NCBI GenBank assembly: GCA_016218725.1
Contig: JACRDB010000139.1
Location: 115,022-179,021 of the forward strand
Length of the DNA: 64,000 nucleotides
Source: Deltaproteobacteria bacterium
GTDB taxonomy: Bacteria > Myxococcota_A > Polyangia > Polyangiales > Ga0077539
Reading direction: 5' to 3'
Below, one piece after another: positions 57,360 through 64,000 of this stretch. Below the pieces are notes generated by a model. It was not told where the DNA came from and ran no database searches. It saw only the letters and a program-made list of their open reading frames with translations. How positions within the stretch are numbered: the first letter of the stretch is position 1; every line of letters begins with the position of its first letter. A program made the translations under genes and the position numbers.

Positions 57360-58297
57360 AGGCTCGCGTCCCCGCGGAGGGCCTCGGCCAGGGCGTCCAC
57401 CGCGCGCCAGGGGAGGTCCACGGTGAGCGCCACGCCGTGGGGCTCCGGGGTGATCGGCACGGCGTCGGGGTGGAGCCACTCGGGCGCGCCGACGCTCTCC
57501 CCGAGGGGGCTCCCCTGCACGGCGCGCAGGGTCGCGCGCAGGCGCGCGGGGGTGTCCTCCGGGAGCGCGCCGTCGAGGTGCAGCGAGACGCGCACGCCGT
57601 CGTTTGTGGGCGAGGCCCGGACGGTGACCCAGCGCACGTGATCGAAGACCGCGCGGGGCACCGGGGCGCGCGGCGGGAGCTCGCGGGTGCGCCACAGGAC
57701 CCACGCGGAGGGGTCCTCGCGGGGGCTCTCCGGCGGCAGGAGCACGCGGTCCACGAGGCGCGTGTCCCCCTCGGCCCAGGCCGCGACGCCGCAGGAGGCA
57801 TGCACCGCCACGGCGACCACGGTGTCCACGAGGGTGCCCTCCATGCGCTCGACGCCGCCGCGCTCGGCGCCGCGGGCGCGGGGCGTGAGGAGCCGCTCCC
57901 ACAGGAGGTCCGTGATGCGCCGGCCGTCGAAGGCCCCGAGGGCCACGGCGACGGTGCCCCGGGGGCCCCAGGCCAGGAGCGCGCGGTCCAGCGTGCGGAG
58001 GTCGTAGCCCACGCGGCGGGCGCGCTCCAGGAGGGCCTCCTCGGTGGCGTCGTCGAAGGCGCGGGCGAGGGCGCGGCCCAGGCGAGGGTGCTCGAAGAGG
58101 GCCCTCGGGCGTACGAGCACGAAGCTCGTGGCGTCCCGCGGGAGGAGCCCGGCGAGGCTCGTGACGCACGCGGGCTCCGCGGCGGCGGCGGTGTTCGTGT
58201 CGCGCGCGGCGCCCTGCGTGGCGCAGCCGGGCGCGAGCGCGAGCGCGAGCGCCCCCGGGAGGAGCGCGCGCAGGTGCTCGCGGGGTGGGCGCCTCAC
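57356..58297 (-). CDS. Lipoprotein of unknown function
   Basis: The product is 313 aa. GTG 58297 is preceded six bases upstream by GATACT and lacks a ribosome binding site. The signal peptide ends LALALAPGC (lipobox). The mature protein has SLAGLLPRDATSFVLVRPRALFEHPRLGRALARAFDDA and RALLAWGPRGTVAVALGAFDGRRITDLLWERLL, then VVAVAVHASCGVAAWAEGDTRLVDRVL. This resembles lipoproteins that begin with a P-x-D-x-x-x-x-x-x-V substrate-like motif in Myxococcota (DUF3352-like). It is probably a periplasmic sensor or inhibitor domain; function not known. Confidence 0.68.
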   Translation of the reverse strand: MRRPPREHLRALLPGALALALAPGCATQGAARDTNTAAAAEPACVTSLAGLLPRDATSFVLVRPRALFEHPRLGRALARAFDDATEEALLERARRVGYDLRTLDRALLAWGPRGTVAVALGAFDGRRITDLLWERLLTPRARGAERGGVERMEGTLVDTVVAVAVHASCGVAAWAEGDTRLVDRVLLPPESPREDPSAWVLWRTRELPPRAPVPRAVFDHVRWVTVRASPTNDGVRVSLHLDGALPEDTPARLRATLRAVQGSPLGESVGAPEWLHPDAVPITPEPHGVALTVDLPWRAVDALAEALRGDASL

Positions 58298-58303
58298 GGG
58301 AGG

Positions 58304-58309
58304 AGTATC
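58304..58309 (-). promoter_or_regulatory. -10-like element, leaderless start of lipoprotein at 58297
   Basis: On the minus strand GATACT ends six bases before the GTG start codon at 58297. No Shine-Dalgarno or clear -35 is seen. Confidence 0.35.
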
Positions 58310-58366
58310 CCACGCGCGGAGGCGAAGCGCCGTGGAACCGGCGCGGGGAGCCTCGCGCCCGCTGGA

Positions 58367-58825
58367 CTACGGGGCGTGGGCCCCGCCGTCGCAGGTGTCC
58401 AGCGGCACGCAGCGGCCCGCCTCGCAGAGGTAGTCCGCGCCCCGGGCCGCGCAGTCGGTGTCCCGCACGCACTCGCGCCCGCCGGCGCCGTCGGTGCTCG
58501 GCGCGGCGCCTCCGTCCCGCGAAGGCGACGCATCGCCGACCCCGCCCGCGTCGCGGGCGGTCCCCGCGTCGGAGGCGGGCGTGGGCGTGGGCGACGGCGT
58601 GCTCGGACGCTCGGGCGTGACCGGCGTCCCGGGCGTCGCGGGGGCCTCCGGCGCGACCGGCACCTCACACCCCGGGGGAGCGCCCCGGTGGTGACCGCCC
58701 CAGCGCTCGCTCAGCCCGCGGCGGTCTCCGTCGCGGCCCTCGTCGTCTTCGCAAGGGTCGCGCGACCCGCACATGCATGCGGGCATCGAAAGGGAAAGGC
58801 ACACCACCAGGAACCAGCGGCTCAT
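58367..58825 (-). CDS. Small lipoprotein with Pro/Thr linker and Cys motif
   Basis: The product is 152 aa from ATG 58825, nine bases after AGGAGG (ATG 58831 is too close). The signal ends SLSMPAC (lipobox), followed by MCGSRDPCEDDEGRDGD. A Pro/Thr/Ser linker and an Asp/Gly-rich piece come next. A C-terminal RECVRDTDCAARGADYLCEAGRCVPLDTCDGG motif resembles the Cys-rich recognition modules of other Myxococcota surface proteins (DTDC...YLC..GRC). It diverges from the gene at 58978. Confidence 0.72.
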   Translation of the reverse strand: MSRWFLVVCLSLSMPACMCGSRDPCEDDEGRDGDRRGLSERWGGHHRGAPPGCEVPVAPEAPATPGTPVTPERPSTPSPTPTPASDAGTARDAGGVGDASPSRDGGAAPSTDGAGGRECVRDTDCAARGADYLCEAGRCVPLDTCDGGAHAP

Positions 58826-58977
58826 CAGCATCGCCTCCTCGTCGGAGCGCTCGCCGCCCTTCGGCGACGCTCCACCGACCACTCGCCACCAGGGGCGAGA
58901 ACCTTCACCGTTCGCCTTGAGAAAAAGAAATCGTGCGCCCCTTGAAGGTCCCCCCCGGTCGTGGCGACAGTGTGGTC

Positions 58978-59952
58978 GTGAGGCAGTTCCTCCAATGGCT
59001 CCTCGGGGTGTCCTCCGTTGCCCTCGGGGCGAGCGCCCAGCCGAGGCCCGTGGCGCCCTGTACGACACAGCTCGTCGTGACCGACGCCCCGCCCGGAAGG
59101 GCCGCCTCGCAGCTCCGGGAGGCCTTCCTGCGCGCCCTGGCGTCCACCGGTACCGAGGGCGCATGCGCCCGGGTCACCGTCTCGGCGCCCGCCGGACAGC
59201 TCTCCCTGACCGTCACCCTGGCCGACGGGCGCCAGGCCCGGCGCACCCTCCGCTCCCTGGCCGACGCCGCCCCCACACTCCTGGCGCTCTTGAGCGCCCC
59301 CCCGGACCCCGAACTCCCCACGGACCCACCGCCCCAGACGCCTCCCCCGACACCGGAAACATCTCCGGTGGTGACTACACCCACGGTGGATGTCATACTT
59401 TTACCTACACCTCGGGAGGCGCCCCCGGTGCCTGTGGTGGCCCGTCCCATGGCGCCCCAGGCGCCGTGGTCTCTGCGGCTGGGGGGGTCCTGGGTGGCGT
59501 CCCTGGGAGAAGGGCTCGACGGCTGGGGGCTTGGGGCGAGCCTGGCGAGGGGGCCCTGGGCCTTTGGGCTCCAGGGTCGCATGCTCAGCGGTGGGGACGA
59601 CGAAGCGCACACTCGCGCCGTGGTGGTGCTGGCGGAGGCCCTCCGGCGGTGGACCGTCGGGCGCTGGGAGCTTGGTCTCGGGGTGCACCTTGGCGGGGCC
59701 TGGTACGGGCGCTCGGAGAGCATGGAGGCCCAGCGGGTGCCGCTGGGCGGTTTCGCAGACGCGGAGACCGATGGGGCCCGCGCCCTGACCGTACGCGCCG
59801 GGGGGACAGGCACGGTGGCGCTGAGGGTGTGGCGCTCGCTGGCGCTCACCTCGCGGGTGGACGCCTTCGGGCGCGCGGCGTGGCGGAGGGACCTTGACCA
59901 GAGTGCCTTCGGGGTGGAGCTCTCCGCGGGGCTCCAGTGGGAGGTGCGGTGA
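58978..59952 (+). CDS. Outer-membrane-like protein upstream of ECF sigma
   Basis: The product is 324 aa from GTG 58978; an in-frame GTG at 58933 would add 15 residues. Signal peptide FLQWLLGVSSVALGASA. The N-terminal ~100 residues (TTQLVVTDAPPGRAASQLREAFLRAL, ARVTVSAPAGQLSLTVTLADGR) form a small beta-alpha domain. A Pro/Thr linker and ~170 residues of amphipathic strands follow (WSLRLGGSWVASLGEGLDGWGLGASLARG; AFGVELSAGLQWEVR, aromatic-rich end). Its stop overlaps the sigma-factor GTG. It may be the outer-membrane sensor or target of the ECF system. Confidence 0.65.
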   Translation: MRQFLQWLLGVSSVALGASAQPRPVAPCTTQLVVTDAPPGRAASQLREAFLRALASTGTEGACARVTVSAPAGQLSLTVTLADGRQARRTLRSLADAAPTLLALLSAPPDPELPTDPPPQTPPPTPETSPVVTTPTVDVILLPTPREAPPVPVVARPMAPQAPWSLRLGGSWVASLGEGLDGWGLGASLARGPWAFGLQGRMLSGGDDEAHTRAVVVLAEALRRWTVGRWELGLGVHLGGAWYGRSESMEAQRVPLGGFADAETDGARALTVRAGGTGTVALRVWRSLALTSRVDAFGRAAWRRDLDQSAFGVELSAGLQWEVR

Positions 59953-60530
59953 ACCCTGCGCTCCAGCGTGAGGCGCTCGGCGGCGACGACGAGGCGCTCC
60001 TGGCGCGGGTGGCCGCGGGGGACGCCTCGGCGCTGGGTCACGCCTTCGAGCGCTGGCACCGGGACGTGTACCGATTCCTCTCACGGCTTCGGGGCACCCG
60101 GCTGGACCTCGACGACCTGGTGCAGACGACCTTCCTGGCGCTGCCCTTGGCGGCGGTGAACCACCGGCCCGACGGGTCGGCGAGGGCGTTTGTCCTCGGT
60201 GTGGCGCTCCAGCATGCGCGCCGCGAGCGCCGGAGGATCTTGCGTCGCTTCGCGCTCTGGCAGGCCCGCCGCGAGGAGCTCGGCGACGCCCTGGACGCGA
60301 GGGACCCCGAGCGGGTCGCCGGGGAGCGTGAGGCGCTCGCCCGCTTCTCCCGCGCGCTGGCGGCGCTCCCGGAGGCCCAGCGCGAGGCCCTGCTCCTGGT
60401 GGAGGTCGAGGGCCTCCGCGGCGAAGACGCCGCGGCGGCCATGGGCGTCCCGGTGAACACCGTCTGGACCCGGCTGCACCACGCCCGGAGCGCCCTGCGC
60501 CGCGCGGTGCGCCCCGAGGAGGCGCCATGA
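59949..60530 (+). CDS. ECF RNA polymerase sigma factor
   Basis: The product is 193 aa. Region 2: GHAFERWHRDVYRFLSRLRGTRLDLDDLVQTTFLALP. Region 4: LPEAQREALLLVEVEGLRGEDAAAAMGVPVNTVWTRLHHARSALRR. GTG 59949 overlaps the preceding stop, and the stop is joined to the anti-sigma/FecR gene by ATGA. It therefore belongs to a three-gene unit of envelope protein, sigma and FecR-type regulator. The -10/-35 it recognises is unknown; autoregulation of the unit would be typical. Confidence 0.93.
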   Translation: MNPALQREALGGDDEALLARVAAGDASALGHAFERWHRDVYRFLSRLRGTRLDLDDLVQTTFLALPLAAVNHRPDGSARAFVLGVALQHARRERRRILRRFALWQARREELGDALDARDPERVAGEREALARFSRALAALPEAQREALLLVEVEGLRGEDAAAAMGVPVNTVWTRLHHARSALRRAVRPEEAP

Positions 60531-61708
60531 GCGTCGCGCCCTGCGTCCGCGAGGCCGAGCTGGAGGCCGCCCGCGATGGGCGCCTCTCCCCGGACGACGC
60601 CCGCGAGGCCCGGCGCCACGCCACCACCTGCCCGCGGTGCGCGCGCTTCCTCGCGGAGACCGAGCGCGTGGCGGCCCTGGGGCGCGCGCTCCCTGCGTGG
60701 GCGCCGGACGCGGTCACCGCCCGGCGGCTGCGCGCGAAGCTCGTCGGGGCCGCGCTGAGCCCGCCGGAGCGCGCGCCGTCCGGGCCCTGGGGCTTGCGCC
60801 TCGGGGTTGCCCTGGCGCTCTTCGCCCTCGGGTTCGCGCTCCTGGGCCGCGGTCGGGGCTCGGAGCACGCGACGGCGGTGGCGCCCACAGCACCCGCCGG
60901 TGGCGCGGGCGTGGACCTCCAGGGCGCCGGGACCCTGTGGCCCGCGCCGGACGCTCGGGTCCTCGTGCGCCGCGCGGGCGCGGATACCCGCATCGAGCTC
61001 TCCGACGGGCGCATCGAGCTCCAGGTGCGCAGGCGCCGCGCGGGCGAGCGCTTCGTGGTGCACCTCTCCGACGCCGAGGTCGAGGTGCGCGGCACGCGCT
61101 TCACCGTGGAGGCGCGCCGAGGCGCCCTGGCGCGGGTCACGGTCACCGAGGGCGTGGTGGCCGTGCGCCGCGTCGGGGACCCGGAGAGGCTCCTGGCCGC
61201 GGGCGGGCAATGGCTCCTCCCAGACCCGCCCGCGCCCACCGCGGCGCCGCCAATGCCCGCGCCCACGCTGGCTACGGCGCCCTCGCCCCCCGCGTCGCCT
61301 GCGCCGCCCGCGCCGCGCGCGGCGGCGCCTGGAGACGCCACGGCGCGGTGGTTCCGCGAGGGCGCTCAAGCGCACGCCAGGGGTGAGCACGGGCTTGCGG
61401 TCACCACCCTCGGGCGCTTCCTGGCACTGGCCCCGGCGAGGGACCCTCGGAGGGAGGATGCGTCGTACCTCCGGGTGCTGTCCCTGCGGTCCCTGGGGCG
61501 GGCGAGGGAGGTGTCCCTGGAAGGGCAGCGCTACCTCGGGGCCTTTCCGCACGGGTTGCGTCGCGCCGAGGTCGCCGAGGCCCTGGTGGCCGCCAGGGTC
61601 TTCCAGGGCGACTGCGAGGGCGCCGCGAGGGCGTCGCAGGCGGTGCCCACGGACGCCACGGCGTCCCTCCGCCGTCGCGTGTCCGACGCGCTCGCGCGCT
61701 GCCCGTAG
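60527..61708 (+). CDS. FecR-type transmembrane regulator (anti-sigma) with TPR C-terminus
   Basis: The product is 393 aa. An N-terminal zinc-finger-like anti-sigma segment (REARRHATTCPRCARFLAE, H-x4-C-x2-C, ~residues 28-44) is followed by a membrane helix (GLRLGVALALFALGFALLG, ~85-103). The FecR domain (~120-215) has RIELSDGRIELQVRRR, FVVHLSDAEVEVRGTRFTVEARRG and VTVTEGVVAV. An Ala/Pro linker and TPR-like helices (FREGAQAHARGEHGLAVTTLGRFLAL) follow. It probably sequesters the ECF sigma and responds to an envelope signal. Confidence 0.85.
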   Translation: MSVAPCVREAELEAARDGRLSPDDAREARRHATTCPRCARFLAETERVAALGRALPAWAPDAVTARRLRAKLVGAALSPPERAPSGPWGLRLGVALALFALGFALLGRGRGSEHATAVAPTAPAGGAGVDLQGAGTLWPAPDARVLVRRAGADTRIELSDGRIELQVRRRRAGERFVVHLSDAEVEVRGTRFTVEARRGALARVTVTEGVVAVRRVGDPERLLAAGGQWLLPDPPAPTAAPPMPAPTLATAPSPPASPAPPAPRAAAPGDATARWFREGAQAHARGEHGLAVTTLGRFLALAPARDPRREDASYLRVLSLRSLGRAREVSLEGQRYLGAFPHGLRRAEVAEALVAARVFQGDCEGAARASQAVPTDATASLRRRVSDALARCP

Positions 61709-61715
61709 GGGCCCT

Positions 61716-63128
61716 TCAGAAGCTCCCCTGCAGCAACACGCTCCTCCCCGCGGGGTCCACCGCGACGCGCACGGACTCGGCCCTCCGCGGCGCCAGGAGC
61801 GCCCACAGCACCCCCCCCACGACCAGCGTGGCGCCGACGCCCAGGGCGACGCCTGAAATCGTATCGAGCGTGCTCACGCGGTCCACAAGGCCCGAGGCGC
61901 CCTCGGGGCAGACCCGTTGACCACCCACCTCGGAGCACAGCGGGTCCAGGGTCGCCTGGTCTTCGCTGCGGAGGTAGAAGGTCACCCCGGAGGCCACCAG
62001 CGCGGCGCCGCCGACGCCTACCAGCACCCAGGGCCAGGGGTTCCGCCGCCCGAGGTCCGTCCGTGCCGTGGGTGGGCTCGGGGCGGGGTCCCGGGTGTTG
62101 TTCTCCGCGGGGGTCGCGACCCCGGTGCCCGGCGCCGTCGGGCGAAGAAGCCCCGGAAGGTGGTCAAGCTGCGACGCGCCCACGGCCCCGAGGGCCGTGC
62201 CCGAGGCGCCCTCGAAGACCCTCACCTCGCCCTCCAGCACGAACACCACCCGGGGGGCTCCGAGGCTCGCCGCGAGCGCCCTGGCGAAGCTCGCGGCGCT
62301 GCGCCCGAAGGCGTCCTCGCCGTCCACCCGGAGCGAGACCTCGGGGTCCAGCGTCAGCGCGCGATCCAGCGCCGGATCCACGCGGTGCACCGCGGGGCTC
62401 CCGGTGCCCAGACGCACATGGTGCACACGGGAGCGGTCCTGACCACACCAGGCAACGACTACATGGTCTCCGACGTAGGTGGTTACCCCTGTTGTCGGGT
62501 TTTCCGTGAGGGCCACGCCATCGAGTTCCAGGCGACAGCCTTCGGGGGTGGACAGGGTGAGGGTCGACTGAGAGACCGGGCTCTCCGCGGCGAGGGCGCG
62601 GTAGCGATCGGTGACCGTGGGTGGGAACTCCCGGGTGTCGGGCTGCCAGGCGGGAGAGAAGCGCAGCGCGCGCCGGAGGGCCTCGTCGGCGGCGGCGGTG
62701 TTGCGGCGCTCCAGTTCGATCCGGGCGAGGGTGGTGGTGGCCCGGAGCCACGCGAGGCGGTTGGCCTCCAGGGTGGAGAGGGCGTCTGGGGCGGCATCCA
62801 GGGTTGCGAGGGCCCGGCGCAGCCGAGGCCCGGCCTGGGTGGGGCCCCGGGCGAAGAACTGTTCGATGGCGCTGTCGATTTCGCGCCGGGTCGGCTGGAG
62901 CGGGTCTCCCTCGGGGGGGAAGGCACCCAGCTCCGCCGCGAGGCGCTGGCGCAGGGTGCGGCTCGGGAGGCCGTCGGCGCCGAGGGCCTGCGTGGCCGCG
63001 GCCAGGGCGGTGGTCGACGGCCCGCGGCCTCCGAGGGTCACCGGCACCAGGGGAGTGGGGTCCGCGAGGGCGACCGCGGGCGCGAGAACCACGGTCAAGG
63101 CGACGGGGCGCAATCCTGGGAAGGGCAC
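61716..63128 (-). CDS. Secreted TPR/PEGA protein
   Basis: The product is 470 aa from GTG 63128, with GGAG eight bases upstream; the longer frame to 63329 is excluded by the signal peptide (LRPVALTVVLAPAVALA). TPR-like helices at ~90-170 (LATLDAAPDALSTLEANRLAWLRATTTLARIELERRNTAAADEAL) are followed by a PEGA-like domain (STLTLSTPEGCRLELDGVALTENP). A mid-domain and a membrane helix (WPWVLVGVGGAALVASGVTFYL) come next. A second hydrophobic segment (ISGVALGVGATLVVGGVLWALL) precedes the final strand VRVAVDPAGRSVLLQGSF. The C-terminal layout mirrors the protein at 26654. It converges with the FecR gene. Confidence 0.75.
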   Translation of the reverse strand: MPFPGLRPVALTVVLAPAVALADPTPLVPVTLGGRGPSTTALAAATQALGADGLPSRTLRQRLAAELGAFPPEGDPLQPTRREIDSAIEQFFARGPTQAGPRLRRALATLDAAPDALSTLEANRLAWLRATTTLARIELERRNTAAADEALRRALRFSPAWQPDTREFPPTVTDRYRALAAESPVSQSTLTLSTPEGCRLELDGVALTENPTTGVTTYVGDHVVVAWCGQDRSRVHHVRLGTGSPAVHRVDPALDRALTLDPEVSLRVDGEDAFGRSAASFARALAASLGAPRVVFVLEGEVRVFEGASGTALGAVGASQLDHLPGLLRPTAPGTGVATPAENNTRDPAPSPPTARTDLGRRNPWPWVLVGVGGAALVASGVTFYLRSEDQATLDPLCSEVGGQRVCPEGASGLVDRVSTLDTISGVALGVGATLVVGGVLWALLAPRRAESVRVAVDPAGRSVLLQGSF

Positions 63129-63217
63129 GGTGCGAACTCCTGGTGGGTCTCCATCATCGCCGTGGAGGCGCCGGAGGTTGCGTCGAAACGACCGTCGGGC
63201 ACTGCCGCGTGGGCCCC

Positions 63218-64000
<783 letters not shown>

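Overview
The window is a single stretch of very GC-rich bacterial chromosome (roughly 70-75 % GC by eye), densely packed with genes. The gene content points to a member of the Myxococcota, probably the Polyangiales/Sandaracinus side rather than Myxococcus itself, although no ribosomal or other phylogenetic marker is present to prove it. The signs are Hanks-type Ser/Thr kinases (one fused to a degenerate cyclase, AAA ATPase and TPRs), FHA proteins, CdnL/CarD, many lipoproteins, proline- and glycine-rich surface proteins, and Cys-rich NGCE-repeat lipoproteins. I see no tRNA, rRNA, insertion sequence, prophage or CRISPR array. No gene-free stretch exceeds 300 bp; the longest are about 150-190 bp.

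Layout. 1-85: start of a secreted protein running off the left edge. 240-2429: proline-rich lipoprotein, YbjN-like/HTH pair and a secreted protein. 2477-5559 (+): a tightly coupled string of lipoprotein, MlaE permease, small membrane protein, FtsX-type permease and NosL-like lipoprotein, with no ABC ATPase. 5453-10759 (-): membrane glycosyltransferase-like protein, CsgG-like/coiled-coil secreted protein and FtsK. 10948-15975 (+): HEAT-repeat lipoprotein, two paralogous ribbon-helix-helix/FHA proteins and a histidine kinase. 15959-29207 (-): a coupled six-gene run of kinase, TPR/PEGA protein, Cys-rich lipoprotein, kinase-AAA-TPR giant, patatin and beta-propeller lipoprotein. 29344-31130 (+): two TonB-like envelope proteins. 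31135-36468 (-): ClpB, small lipoprotein, NRDE protein and a ferritin-like diiron lipoprotein. 36552-40028: molybdenum-cofactor cluster (mocA-like, xdhC, moaA facing moaC, moaE). 40219-43011 (+): two outer-membrane beta-barrel candidates. 43024-58825 (-): DUF808, methyltransferase, a permuted esterase, a second Cys-rich lipoprotein, a TPR/HEAT giant, a five-gene type III secretion translocon cassette, CdnL and two lipoproteins. 58978-61708 (+): outer-membrane-like protein, ECF sigma factor and FecR-type regulator. 61716-64000 (-): PEGA protein and the end of a Gly-rich surface protein.

The most notable items are: (1) the cassette at 53778-56577, whose order (small coiled-coil protein, EspA/SseB-like protein, SycD-like chaperone, SseC-like and SseD-like translocators) matches Salmonella SPI-2 sseA-sseB-sscA-sseC-sseD, with no other secretion genes nearby; (2) an esterase at 44919-47573 whose alpha/beta-hydrolase elements occur in circularly permuted order; (3) a recurring start arrangement in which a TANNNT-like -10 hexamer lies 6-8 nt before ATG/GTG, suggesting many leaderless transcripts; and (4) operator-like palindromes at the clpB and ferritin-like gene promoters. 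Genes within directons are commonly joined by GTGA, ATGA or TTGA stop/start overlaps, which fixed many of the start codons chosen here.
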